NCBI GenBank assembly: GCA_040881985.1
Contig: JBBECE010000024.1
Location: 35,631-99,630 of the forward strand
Origin: JBBECE01 sp040881985
GTDB lineage: Bacteria > Pseudomonadota > Alphaproteobacteria > Rhizobiales > Devosiaceae
DNA: 64,000 nucleotides
Direction of reading: 5' to 3'
Shown: positions 1 through 8,505 of the stretch, piece after piece
How positions within the stretch are numbered: position 1 is the first letter of the stretch
Layout: every line of letters begins with the position of its first letter
The notes under the pieces: model-generated
What the model was told of the DNA's origin: nothing
Database searches by the model: none
What the model saw: only the letters and a program-made list of their open reading frames with translations
Made by a program: the position numbers and the translations under genes

Positions 1-1329
1 GGCGTGCCCGCCGCCTTTTTCGATGACGCCCGCCGCGACCGCGGCGAGTACCGCGGCGCCGAGATCGACACCGGGAATCGAGCGGCCGGACCCTGTGCCG
101 CCGCCGGCGGGGGTCTGGCTGATCGCAAAGGCCGGCCGGTCGAACCGCTCGCGCAGCCGCGCGGCGACGAGGCCGACCACCCCCTGATGCCAATTCGGCG
201 AGGCGGTGACGATGACGGGCGGGCCCTCCCCTTCGCCGATCTCAGCCTCGGCGGTGGCCAGGGCTTCCTCGAGGGCGAGCTTTTCGATTACCCGCCGCTC
301 ATCGTTGAGGCGATCGAGCTCGGCGGCGATGTGCAGGGTCTCATGCTCGTCGGTCGAGACAAGCAGACGACTTCCGAGCGCCGCATTGCCGATCCGCCCG
401 CCAGCATTGATGCGGGGGCCGACCAGATAACCGAGATGGTAGGTGTTGAGCGGACCCGACACCCGGGCGGCGAGCGCCAGCGCCGAAATGCCGGGATTGG
501 CGCCCTTGCGCATGATTTCGAGGCCGCGCAGAACAAAGGCGCGGTTGAGGCCCTTGAGCGGGACGACATCGCAAACGGTCGCCAGCGCCACGAGATCGAC
601 AAGGCCCAGCAGGTCCGGGGCGCCGGCGGCGAGGTTTTGGTCGCGCAGCGCCCGGTTGAGCGCCACGAGGACCATGAAAGTGACCCCGGCGGCGCAGAGG
701 TGCCCGAGACCGGAAATATCGTCGGCGCGGTTGGGATTGACGATGGCGTCGCCGGGCGGAAGTTCGCCCTCGGTCAGATGGTGGTCGATGACCAGCACAT
801 CCACCCCCCGGGACTTGGCATGGGCGATCGGCCCGCGGCTGGTGGTGCCGCAGTCGAGGGTGACGATGAGGGTCGCGCCCCCGGCGATAAGCGTATCCAT
901 CGCCGCGACGTTAGGGCCGTAACCTTCGAAGACGCGGTCGGGAATGTAGATCGACGGTTCGAGGCCAGCCCCCCGCAGGTAGCGCGCCATCAGCGCCGAG
1001 GCGCAGGCGCCATCAACGTCATAGTCGCCGAAAAGCGCGACTTTCTCTTTCTTTCGCACCGCTTCGACGAGGCGCGCCACCATCGCGTCCATGCCGGCGA
1101 GCGTTGCCGGATCGGGCATCAACTCGCGCAAGGTCGGGGCGAGATAGCTTTTGGCCTCCTCGATCGCGACGCCCCGGCCGGCCATGATCCGGGCGAGGAT
1201 CTCGGAAACCTCCGCCTGCTGCTCGATGGCGGCGGCGGTGCGCAACCCCGCCTCGTCGAGCCGGTCGACCCATTGCCGGCCGGTGACGGATTTCTCGACG
1301 CCGAGGAAGAGCCGCGCTGGCTTCGACAT
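1..1329 (-). CDS. recJ: Single-stranded-DNA-specific exonuclease RecJ (3' end beyond window)
   Basis: RecJ degrades single-stranded DNA 5'->3' in recombination and mismatch repair. The reading frame is open from an ATG at 1329 to the window edge, giving the N-terminal 443 residues; the C-terminus lies outside. Seen directly: the metal-binding motif FGDYDVDG at about residues 100-107 and the DHH-family signature VLVIDHH at about 177-183, both diagnostic of RecJ, followed by the RINAGGRIGNA region. The gene starts 14 nt after the hom stop, so the two are probably co-transcribed. In many Rhizobiales glpX lies between hom and recJ; here it is absent. The long opposite-strand frame over this gene is a codon-bias shadow. 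Confidence 0.95.
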   Translation of the reverse strand, partial: MSKPARLFLGVEKSVTGRQWVDRLDEAGLRTAAAIEQQAEVSEILARIMAGRGVAIEEAKSYLAPTLRELMPDPATLAGMDAMVARLVEAVRKKEKVALFGDYDVDGACASALMARYLRGAGLEPSIYIPDRVFEGYGPNVAAMDTLIAGGATLIVTLDCGTTSRGPIAHAKSRGVDVLVIDHHLTEGELPPGDAIVNPNRADDISGLGHLCAAGVTFMVLVALNRALRDQNLAAGAPDLLGLVDLVALATVCDVVPLKGLNRAFVLRGLEIMRKGANPGISALALAARVSGPLNTYHLGYLVGPRINAGGRIGNAALGSRLLVSTDEHETLHIAAELDRLNDERRVIEKLALEEALATAEAEIGEGEGPPVIVTASPNWHQGVVGLVAARLRERFDRPAFAISQTPAGGGTGSGRSIPGVDLGAAVLAAVAAGVIEKGGGHA

Positions 1330-1343
1330 CGCCCGGACGCCGC

Positions 1344-2852
1344 TCAGAGCCGCTCGATGCGGATCAGCTGCGGAGGGCCCTGGATGAAGCCATCGCCGGC
1401 GATTTTGGCGAGCGCATCGCGGACGGACGCCTCGACGGTCTCGTGGGTGATCAGCACGACCGTGCGCACGTCCGGCTGCGCGGCGGGGCCGGCGGCGAGG
1501 TCGGGCCGCTGGATGACGCTTTCGAGCGAAATGCCGGCGGCGCCCATGCGCGAGGCGATGGCGGCAAGAGCGCCGGGAATGTCGCGGACCGAGAGGCGAA
1601 TGTAATAGCCGCCGGCGTGCGACCGCATCGGGGCGCGCTTGTAGGGGGCGAGCTCGGCGACCGGCAGGCCGAGCGGGGGCATGCGATTGCCGCGGGCTAT
1701 GTCAAGAATATCGGTGAGGACCGAAGAGGCGGTCGCTTCCCCGCCGGCGCCGGGCCCGGCGAGCAACAGTTCGCGGACGTGGTTGGTTTCGAGTGCGATG
1801 GCGTTGAGCACCCCGCCGACCGAGGCGATGGCGCTCGATTTCGGCACCAGCGTCGGGTGGACGCGCTGCTCGATCCCCTCCTCCGAGCGGGTGGCGATGC
1901 CGAGGAGCTTGATGACAAAGCCGAGGTCGCCCGCCGCCCTGATATCGGCCTGGTCGATCGAGCGGATGCCCTCGACGAAAATGTCGTCGGCGGCGATCTC
2001 GCAATGAAAGCAGAGCGAGGTCAGGATCGCGAGCTTGTGGGCGGCGTCGAACCCGTCGACATCGAAGCCCGGGTCGGCCTCGGCATAGCCGAGCCGCTGG
2101 GCGGCGGCGAGACATTCCTCGAAGCCGATCCGCTCCTCTTCCATGCGGGTGAGGATATAATTGCAGGTGCCGTTCAGCATCCCGTAGACGCGGGTGACGC
2201 GGGCCGAGCCGAGCGCCTCGCGCAGCGTCTTGATGACCGGGACACCGCCGGCGACCGCCGCCTCGAAGCCGAGCGCCGCGTCGTTGGCCTCGGCCAGCCG
2301 CGCCAGCGCCATGCCGTGGCGGGCGAGTAGCGCCTTGTTGCCGGTGACGACCGGTTTTCCATGTTCGAGCGCCGCGGAGACGCTGGCCAGCGCCGGCCCG
2401 TCCTCCCCGCCCATCAACTCGACGAACAGGTCGATGTCGGGGCTTTTGGCCAGCGCCACCGGATCGTCGAACCAGGCCATTTGCGAGATGTCGCAGCGGC
2501 GCTGCTTCGAGCGCGAGCGGGCCGAGACCGCGGTGACGGCGACGGGGCGGCCGATGCGCCTGGCGATGGCGGCGGAATCTTCGGCCATGATGCGCACCAG
2601 CGCCGAGCCGACCGTGCCGACCCCGGCGAGGCCGATCCTGAGCGGGGCGACCTTGCCGCGCTCGACGGTCTCGAGGCCGCGCATGGCGGCGGCGATGCGC
2701 TCGCGCGTGTCGGCGCGCGGTTCGCGGCCCTCGCGCAGGTCGAAAACGAACAGCGGATCGCCGGCGAGCTGACGGCCGAAGCGCGTCGGCGACCAGCCGC
2801 GCGCCGCAAGGAACGCCTCGATTTCAGCCCGAAACCGGTCGATTTCGCTCAT
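1344..2852 (-). CDS. hom: Homoserine dehydrogenase with N-terminal HTH-like extension
   Basis: Catalyses NAD(P)-dependent reduction of aspartate semialdehyde to homoserine for threonine and methionine synthesis. The protein has 502 residues against about 430-440 usual. Residues 1 to about 62 (motifs EAFLAARGWSPTRFGRQ and FVFDLREGREPR) resemble a small HTH-like domain normally seen as a free-standing alphaproteobacterial protein. The enzyme proper begins near residue 68 with the Rossmann motif GLAGVGTVG, followed by TGNKALLA, the signature NGTCNYILTRM and a C-terminal ACT domain from about 415 that normally gives threonine feedback. The only in-frame ATG between the two parts (residue 58) has no visible ribosome binding site, so I keep the upstream ATG. 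A palindrome lies 35 bp upstream. Confidence 0.95.
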   Translation of the reverse strand: MSEIDRFRAEIEAFLAARGWSPTRFGRQLAGDPLFVFDLREGREPRADTRERIAAAMRGLETVERGKVAPLRIGLAGVGTVGSALVRIMAEDSAAIARRIGRPVAVTAVSARSRSKQRRCDISQMAWFDDPVALAKSPDIDLFVELMGGEDGPALASVSAALEHGKPVVTGNKALLARHGMALARLAEANDAALGFEAAVAGGVPVIKTLREALGSARVTRVYGMLNGTCNYILTRMEEERIGFEECLAAAQRLGYAEADPGFDVDGFDAAHKLAILTSLCFHCEIAADDIFVEGIRSIDQADIRAAGDLGFVIKLLGIATRSEEGIEQRVHPTLVPKSSAIASVGGVLNAIALETNHVRELLLAGPGAGGEATASSVLTDILDIARGNRMPPLGLPVAELAPYKRAPMRSHAGGYYIRLSVRDIPGALAAIASRMGAAGISLESVIQRPDLAAGPAAQPDVRTVVLITHETVEASVRDALAKIAGDGFIQGPPQLIRIERL

Positions 2853-2886
2853 CTTCGCAGCTTTTTGCGCCTGTTGGGCGGCGGTT

Positions 2887-2906
2887 CTATAGGAAATGTC
2901 CTATAG
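2887..2906. promoter_or_regulatory. 20-bp palindrome upstream of hom
   Basis: Perfect inverted repeat CTATAGGA-AATG-TCCTATAG, 35 bp before the hom start. On the hom strand it follows directly after CTTGAC, so it overlaps a possible promoter (a -35-like CTTGAC and a -10-like CTATAG 14 nt apart, a short spacing). It may be an operator; the bound protein is unknown. A single half-site CTATAGGA also occurs at 8543-8550 upstream of argC. Confidence 0.5.
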
Positions 2907-2986
2907 GTCAAGACGGGGGACGCGAGATGGTGACGAGGGGATGAAGGGCAGAGGCACCTCGCCCCGCTGGCGCGGGCGTCGCGAAA

Positions 2987-4147
2987 CTACGCAGGATCGT
3001 CGCGCCGTATCAGCAGTTCCGCTTCGACCTTGGCAAGGGTTTTGGGCCGGTACGGCTTCCAGCCCGCCTGTTTCGCCTCATACTGGAAGCGAAGGACCGT
3101 GCTTTCCGCTACATCGGCCACTCGGTCGGGACCCTTCCGCGCGCCGCGAGAGTAAATCGCCTCCATGAAGCCGGGCGGTTTGCTGGAGTTGCGGAGCGCG
3201 GCCAACGCATCCTGGCCGGCGACGATCCGCTCGCGGACGCCCGGATCGAAGGCGAGGCCTTGCGCGCTTGCTCCCTCCAGCATCCAGGCCAGCGCGGCCG
3301 CGGAGAGACCGGTGATGTCGCCGCCGCCGCCGACCGAACCGTGGTCGCCGGGAAACCAAAGTTGCAGATAGCGATCCGGCGCTCTCGAAGCCTCGTTCAG
3401 TGTAGCCAGGTTTTCCCAAAGGCTCGGCACGAATGCCCTGCGCGTCTCATCTACCGCCACCGCATGCCGGGCCGCCTCGACAATGCTTGACAGCCTGGTG
3501 TCATAGAATTCGTAGCGCTTGGCAAAGCGGAGTATCAGCGAAGTGATCAAATAGTTCGGAATCCCGAACGCGCCCACCGTGTCCCACACGCCGATGAAGC
3601 GGATCCGCAGCGGCGGCTGGCCGGCGGGAGGCGCGGGCACACCTATCGCGTCGCGGAACCGTGTGTCCTCCGCCTTCATCAGAACTTCCTGCGAAAAAGT
3701 CAGCCGGAACTCCTGGGCCAGATCGTGATCGGGATGAGTTGAATCGCTACGATTGCGATAGAATTTCAGCGCCTCCTCGATCTTGTCGACGCGACCCTTG
3801 GTGAGAATGCCGCATTTGCGGACGAGTCCGCCCAGCGCCCGCGCCGTATAGGCGCCGCGCGAGAACCCGAAGATGAAAACCTCGTCTCCCGGCTCGTAGT
3901 TGAAAATCAGGAACCGGTAGGCATCGAGTATTTTGTCGTCGAGCCCGATTCCGAAAGCCCCGGCCGCCCAGACCTGAAGGGAACTCAGCACGTGACCCGT
4001 GCCAATGCCTTCGCCATAGTGAACAAGCTGGACGACGCCGTCGGGGGCGACGGACTGCACCGCTTCCGCGGCGAGGGCGGCGTTGGTCCGCCAAACCGTC
4101 GCCAGCCGGTTCCAGGTGCCGTCGCAAAAAACCGCAAGCCTCTTCAT
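2987..4147 (-). CDS. DUF2235 family alpha/beta hydrolase
   Basis: Predicted serine hydrolase of the DUF2235 family, which includes type VI secretion phospholipase effectors of the Tle1 type and many uncharacterised proteins. Seen: N-terminal MKRLAVFCDGTWN, typical of the family, the nucleophile elbow GFSRGAYTARAL with Ser near residue 96, and a C-terminal region with WFPGDHGSVGGGG. I start at the ATG at 4147 (386 residues), because the longer frame opens only with TTG and adds residues outside the family pattern. No signal peptide and no T6SS genes nearby. The gene looks less G+C-rich than hom and alaC and sits between them, so it may be an insertion. Substrate unknown. Confidence 0.8.
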   Translation of the reverse strand: MKRLAVFCDGTWNRLATVWRTNAALAAEAVQSVAPDGVVQLVHYGEGIGTGHVLSSLQVWAAGAFGIGLDDKILDAYRFLIFNYEPGDEVFIFGFSRGAYTARALGGLVRKCGILTKGRVDKIEEALKFYRNRSDSTHPDHDLAQEFRLTFSQEVLMKAEDTRFRDAIGVPAPPAGQPPLRIRFIGVWDTVGAFGIPNYLITSLILRFAKRYEFYDTRLSSIVEAARHAVAVDETRRAFVPSLWENLATLNEASRAPDRYLQLWFPGDHGSVGGGGDITGLSAAALAWMLEGASAQGLAFDPGVRERIVAGQDALAALRNSSKPPGFMEAIYSRGARKGPDRVADVAESTVLRFQYEAKQAGWKPYRPKTLAKVEAELLIRRDDPA

Positions 4148-4335
4148 TGGCGCCGCCCCGAGATTTCGGCTCAACTGGACAGCGGGACTTGTCGATGGTC
4201 AAGGGCGGAAGGCGACGCTGCAGACTCGCTCCCCTCCCCCTTCCCGCCAAAAGCATCGTCCTCGGCCCCATTGCCTGACATAGTGAGGCGCCTCCCCCGG
4301 CCCGGGGATCGAGCGCGTCAACGTCAAGGAGCACG

Positions 4336-5145
4336 ATGCGGATACGGTTCGGCTGCGAGATGATCTACGAATTGCCCCAGCCGACCCCGATGATCGTGCT
4401 GCTCAACGTGCATCATTCGCGGGTCGCCCATCTCGAGCGGCCGGACTGGCTGACGACCGAACCCGCCGTCCAAAACGCCAGCTACCGCGACAGTTTCGGC
4501 AACTGGTGCTCGCGGCTTGTCGCCCCGCCGGGGCGCTTCGCGCTCGGCACCGACGGGGTCATTCGCGACGACGGGCAACCCGATCCGGTCGATGTCGCCG
4601 CCGCCCAGCACCGCGTCGAGGACCTGCCGGCGGAAACGCTCTTGTTCCTCCTCGGCAGCCGCTATTGCGAGACCGACGTGCTCTCCGAGGAGGCGTGGCG
4701 GCTGTTCGAGAAGACGCCGCCCGGCTGGCCGAGGGTGCAGGCGATCTGCGATTTCGTGCATGGGCACGTGACCTTCGGCTACGAGCATTCGCGGGCGACG
4801 CGGACCGCGGCCGAGACTTTCGCGGAGAAGCGTGGGGTCTGCCGCGACTTCACGCACCTGGCCATTGCCTTCTGCCGCGCCATGAATATCCCGGCGCGCT
4901 ATTGCACCGGCTATCTCGGCGATATCGGCATGCCCCCGCCCTACGCCGCGGGGGATTTCGCCGCCTGGATGGACGTTTTTCTCGGCGGGCGGTGGTGGGT
5001 GTTCGATCCGCGCAACAACATGCCGCGGATCGGGCGGGTGCTGGTCGCGCAGGGGCGCGATGCCGCCGACGTGCCGCTGATCCATTCGTTCGGCGCCAAC
5101 ACGCTCAGGAACTTCAAGGTCTGGACGGACGAGATTGTCGCCTAG
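4336..5145 (+). CDS. Transglutaminase-like cysteine peptidase family protein
   Basis: 269-residue cytoplasmic protein with a beta-rich N-terminal half and a transglutaminase core. The candidate nucleophile is Cys about 169 in KRGVCRDFTHLAIAFCR, a strong core signature. The strand that normally carries the catalytic His in an H-A-W motif reads DFAAWMDVFLGG here (about 208-219), with Ala at the His position, while the FDPRN Asp segment follows. Some relatives also lack His there, so this may be a subfamily trait. An AGGAG six bases before the ATG supports the start. It is divergent from the DUF2235 gene and convergent with alaC. Such proteins often act as peptidases or amidases; the function here is not known. 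Confidence 0.85.
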   Translation: MRIRFGCEMIYELPQPTPMIVLLNVHHSRVAHLERPDWLTTEPAVQNASYRDSFGNWCSRLVAPPGRFALGTDGVIRDDGQPDPVDVAAAQHRVEDLPAETLLFLLGSRYCETDVLSEEAWRLFEKTPPGWPRVQAICDFVHGHVTFGYEHSRATRTAAETFAEKRGVCRDFTHLAIAFCRAMNIPARYCTGYLGDIGMPPPYAAGDFAAWMDVFLGGRWWVFDPRNNMPRIGRVLVAQGRDAADVPLIHSFGANTLRNFKVWTDEIVA

Positions 5146-5160
5146 GCGGCGACGCCTACC

Positions 5161-5241
5161 GGCCCCTCGGCACAGCCTCGGGGCGTTCGACGCTCAAATC
5201 GCGCCACCGGCGCGATTTGATCCTCCGGGTCGCGTCTCACC
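5161..5241. repeat. Intergenic palindromic repeat, family A, copy 1
   Basis: About 81 bp with a perfect 10-bp stem AAATCGCGCC-acc-GGCGCGATTT at 5196-5218, preceded by a CCCCTCGG/CCTCGGGG arm and followed by a GGGTCGCG block. Two more copies are at 60343-60422 and 61213-61293. This copy overlaps the end of alaC: the stem encodes the last residues NRAGGAI and reaches the stop. It may also act as a terminator between the convergent transglutaminase-like and alaC genes. Confidence 0.85.
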
Positions 5242-6447
5242 CTTCATCGGCACGACGTTGGAATTGGCGCCGTGCCGGGCGAGGAATTTCTTGAGGTTGC
5301 GGGCGGCCTGGCGAATGCGCTGGTCGTTCTCCACCAGCGCGATGCGGACATACTGGTCGCCATACTCGCCGAAGCCGACCCCGGGGGCCACCGCGACCGC
5401 CGCCTCGGAGACGAGAAGCTTGGCAAATTCGAGCGAGCCCAATGCCGCGAACCGGTCGGGGATCGGCGCCCAGGCGAACATCGTCGCGGGCGGGGGCGGA
5501 ATGTCCCACCCGGCGCGGCCGAAACTCTCGACCAGCACGTCGCGGCGCGCTTTGTAGATGGCCCGCATCTCGACGATGCAATCGTCGGGGCCGTTGAGCG
5601 CGGCGGCGGCGGCCACTTGAACGGGCGTGAAGGCGCCGTAGTCGAGATAGGATTTAACCCGCGCCAGCGCCGAAATCAGCCGCTCGTTGCCGACCGCGAA
5701 GCCGATCCGCCAGCCGGGCATCGAATAGGTCTTCGACATCGAGGTGAATTCGACCGCGACCTCGATGGCGCCGGGGATCTCGAGGATCGAGGGCGGCGGG
5801 GGATCCTCGAAATAGACCTCGGCATAGGCGAGATCGGAGAGGATGAAGATCGATTGTTCGCGGCAGTAGCGGACGATCTCCTTGTAGAAATCGAGAGTTG
5901 CCACATAGGCCGTCGGATTCGCCGGATAGTTGAGGATCAGCGCGATCGGCTTCGGGATCGAGTGGCGGACGGCGCGGTCGAGCGCCCGGAGGAAATCGTC
6001 ATTCGGCTCGGCCGGCATCGAGCGGACGACCCCGCCCGACATGATGAAGCCGAAGGCATGGATCGGATAGGTCGGGTTCGGCACCAGCACCACGTCGCCC
6101 GGGGCGGTGATCGCCTGGGCCATGTTGGCGAAGCCTTCCTTCGAGCCGAGTGTCGCGACGACCTGGGTATCCGGGTCGAGCTTCACCCCGAATCGGCGGC
6201 CATAATACGAGGCCTGGGCTTTCCTGAGGCCCCTGATGCCTTTCGAGGCCGAATAGCGGTGGGTGCGCGGATCGTTGACCGTCTCCTTCAGCTTGTCGAC
6301 GATGTGCTGGGGGGTCGGCAGGTCGGGATTGCCCATGCCGAGATCGATAATGTCAATGCCGGCGGCGCGGGCTTTTGCCTTGATCGGGTTGATATGCTCG
6401 AACACATACGGCGGCAGGCGGCGGATGCGGTGGAATTCGTCGGTCAT
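5194..6447 (-). CDS. alaC: Class I/II aminotransferase, AlaC type
   Basis: PLP-dependent aminotransferase closely resembling E. coli AlaC (glutamate-pyruvate transaminase); relatives are often labelled LL-diaminopimelate or aspartate aminotransferase. Seen: N-terminus RIRRLPPYVF, substrate loop GSKEGFANM, NYPANPTA with the PLP-binding Asn, and SMSKTYSMPGWRIGF with the Schiff-base Lys at about 239. In Rhizobiales this gene commonly precedes hom and recJ; here two other genes separate it from hom. The last 15 or so residues (TRPGGSNRAGGAI) are not family sequence: they are encoded by the intergenic repeat, which has replaced or extended the natural C-terminus. Confidence 0.88.
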   Translation of the reverse strand: MTDEFHRIRRLPPYVFEHINPIKAKARAAGIDIIDLGMGNPDLPTPQHIVDKLKETVNDPRTHRYSASKGIRGLRKAQASYYGRRFGVKLDPDTQVVATLGSKEGFANMAQAITAPGDVVLVPNPTYPIHAFGFIMSGGVVRSMPAEPNDDFLRALDRAVRHSIPKPIALILNYPANPTAYVATLDFYKEIVRYCREQSIFILSDLAYAEVYFEDPPPPSILEIPGAIEVAVEFTSMSKTYSMPGWRIGFAVGNERLISALARVKSYLDYGAFTPVQVAAAAALNGPDDCIVEMRAIYKARRDVLVESFGRAGWDIPPPPATMFAWAPIPDRFAALGSLEFAKLLVSEAAVAVAPGVGFGEYGDQYVRIALVENDQRIRQAARNLKKFLARHGANSNVVPMKGETRPGGSNRAGGAI

Positions 6448-6569
6448 TTTCGGTTCCCGGACGGGCGCAGGGCGAAACGTGACTTATAGCCAATTCTAGC
6501 GGCGCCGTGATGAGAAAAGCTTTAAGCGGGGCGGGGCACCGGTGTAGCCTCGGGCCCGGAGGGTTTTTC

Positions 6570-7448
6570 ATGCGGCTCATCATCGCGGGAATTTTGGCCT
6601 TGGCGGCGGGCGGGGCCTTCGCAGAGGAGCCGACGGCGCTCAAACTCAATTCGACGCTGAACTGGAGCGGGCCGGAAAGCGACGGCCGCGTCTTCACTTA
6701 TCAGGGCACAAGCGCCACGCTCGTGCTCAACTGGTCGGAAGGGGCGGAATGGGTTGACTCCGTCACCTTCATGATCGAACGGCCCGGCCAGGCGCCGCTG
6801 GCTTTCGATATTGCGGCGGGACTGCAGGGTTATGGGCAGATCGGCGTCTATGCGATGGGCGAGGCGCGTAAGCCGGTGCTGGTTGTCGGCGCCTTTTCCG
6901 GAGGGGCGCATTGCTGCGAGCAGATTTACCTGCTCGATCTTTCCGACCCTGTGGCGGTGCAGGTCGACGGTGGCGCCTATGATGGCGGCACGGTCTCGCC
7001 TGTCGATGCGGATGGCGACGGCAGCTTCGAGATTGTCGTTCCCGATCCGCGGTTTCACTACACGTTCGACTGCTATGCCTGCGGCGGGCCACCCTCGGCA
7101 GTCTTCGCACTGATCGATGGCGCGCTGGCGGATGCGTCGGCGAACCCCACCTACCGGCAGCTCTTCGTCGAGGATTTCAACCGGTACAGCGAAGGGTGCG
7201 GGGCGAGCGCGGAATGGAATGCGGGGCCCTGCGCGGGGCTTCTTGGGGCGGCGGCCCGGCTCGGCATCTATGAAGGCGTGCGGGCGATGCTCGACGAGGG
7301 GATGGCGAACAACAAGAACATCGTCTCGGGTTGGGAAGAGTTCAGATTCTGCATCGACGAGGACTGCGCGACGCTACAGAGCTTCACCGATCTCGGCGAG
7401 GCGATCGATTACGCGCTGCGCCAGTGGGGTTATTTGCCGGCGAAGTGA
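6570..7448 (+). CDS. Secreted protein of unknown function with a Ca-binding-like loop
   Basis: 292-residue predicted exported protein. The frame is open from 6507, but GGAGGG at 6558-6563 lies six bases before the ATG at 6570, and that start gives a clean signal peptide MRLIIAGILALAAGGAFA. The mature part has a CCEQIYLLDL segment, an Asp-rich loop DADGDGSFEIVV resembling EF-hand or FG-GAP calcium sites, and several Cys (HYTFDCYACGG, EGCGAS, FCIDEDC) that could form periplasmic disulfides. I do not recognise the family beyond that. It is convergent with argC, with only four bases between them. Confidence 0.75.
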   Translation: MRLIIAGILALAAGGAFAEEPTALKLNSTLNWSGPESDGRVFTYQGTSATLVLNWSEGAEWVDSVTFMIERPGQAPLAFDIAAGLQGYGQIGVYAMGEARKPVLVVGAFSGGAHCCEQIYLLDLSDPVAVQVDGGAYDGGTVSPVDADGDGSFEIVVPDPRFHYTFDCYACGGPPSAVFALIDGALADASANPTYRQLFVEDFNRYSEGCGASAEWNAGPCAGLLGAAARLGIYEGVRAMLDEGMANNKNIVSGWEEFRFCIDEDCATLQSFTDLGEAIDYALRQWGYLPAK

Positions 7449-7452
7449 CGGC

Positions 7453-8505
7453 TCACGGAAATAGCGGCAGCTGCTCGAGCCCGGTCGTCTCGGGGAAGCC
7501 GAAGGCGACGTTGAAATTCTGCAGGGCCTGGCCGGCGCTGCCCTTCACCAGATTGTCGAGGACGGCGATGACGATGGCGCGGCCCTTGATCCGGTCGTCG
7601 AAGACGCCGATGCGGCAGAAGTTCGAGCCGCGCACCGCCCCGGTCGAGGGCATCTCGCCCTCCGGGGCAATACCGATGAACGGCTCGCCGGCATAAGCGA
7701 ATTGTAGAATACCGCGCAACTGCGCGGCGCTTTTCGCCCAGCCGAGCCTCACGTGGCAGGTGACGAGTTCGCCCCGGCTCATCGGCATGAGGTGCGGGGT
7801 GAAATTGACCGTGACCGGCGCGCCGGCGGCAAGCGCAAGCTCCTGCTCGATCTCGGGGGCGTGGCGGTGATTGCCGACCGAGTAGGGCGCAACGCTCTCG
7901 CCCGCTTCCGAGAACAGCGAGCCGAGTTTGAGCCCCCTGCCCGCCCCGGAAACGCCCGACTTGGCGTCGATGATGAGATCCTCGCGGCGAATCGCGCCTT
8001 GTTTGAGGAGCGGCAAAAGCGCCAGCAGGACCGCGGTCGGATAGCAGCCGGGACAGGCAATAATCCGGGCAGACTTGATCGCCGTGCGGTTGTGCTCGGT
8101 CAGCCCGTAGGCGGCGATCCTCTGCAGGGCCGGTGCGACATGTTTGACGCCGTAGGTTGCCTCATAGACGGCGGGATCGCTGAAGCGGAAATCGGCGCCC
8201 ATGTCGATGACCCGCACCTTGGGCGACTTATCAACAAGCTTCGCAACGAAAGCCTGGCTGGTCGCGTGCGGCAGGCCGCAAAAGACCACGTCGAGACCCT
8301 TGCCGGCGACCGACTCGGCGGTGACGAGGTCGGGAAGCCCGGCGCCCGCCAAATGCGGGAAGACCGCGCCGACCGGCTGGCCGGCATGGGCATTGGCGCT
8401 CAGCGCGACAAAAGCGAGATTGGGGTGGAGAAGCCCCAGGCGCAACAAATCGGCGCCGGTGTAACCGGACGCGCCCAGCAACGCCGCTTTGAGCTTACCG
8501 GCCAT
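7453..8505 (-). CDS. argC: N-acetyl-gamma-glutamyl-phosphate reductase
   Basis: Third step of arginine synthesis: NADPH-dependent reduction of N-acetylglutamyl phosphate to the semialdehyde. Seen: N-terminal Rossmann motif LLGASGYTGADLLR and active-site Cys about 154 in IIACPGCYPTAVLL, followed by the SGVSGAGR and NHRHAPEIEQEL motifs of the type-1 ArgC family. Length (350 residues) is normal. The ATG at 8505 is preferred over the adjacent TTG; AAGGGCAAG upstream is a plausible ribosome binding site. It is divergent from the glycosyltransferase gene. No other arg genes are in the window. Confidence 0.95.
   Translation of the reverse strand: MAGKLKAALLGASGYTGADLLRLGLLHPNLAFVALSANAHAGQPVGAVFPHLAGAGLPDLVTAESVAGKGLDVVFCGLPHATSQAFVAKLVDKSPKVRVIDMGADFRFSDPAVYEATYGVKHVAPALQRIAAYGLTEHNRTAIKSARIIACPGCYPTAVLLALLPLLKQGAIRREDLIIDAKSGVSGAGRGLKLGSLFSEAGESVAPYSVGNHRHAPEIEQELALAAGAPVTVNFTPHLMPMSRGELVTCHVRLGWAKSAAQLRGILQFAYAGEPFIGIAPEGEMPSTGAVRGSNFCRIGVFDDRIKGRAIVIAVLDNLVKGSAGQALQNFNVAFGFPETTGLEQLPLFP

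Noticed and set aside
4..1605. 533-codon open frame on the plus strand
   Set aside because: Antisense to recJ and hom, Arg/Gly/Asp-rich with no family motifs. It is a codon-bias shadow in high-G+C DNA. The real RecJ is on the minus strand with DHH motifs.
1443..2330. 295-codon plus-strand frame
   Set aside because: Lies wholly over the hom coding sequence in antisense; composition and lack of motifs mark it as a shadow.
5272..6489. 405-codon plus-strand frame
   Set aside because: Antisense of alaC; repetitive Asp/Gly/Arg composition, no ribosome binding site.
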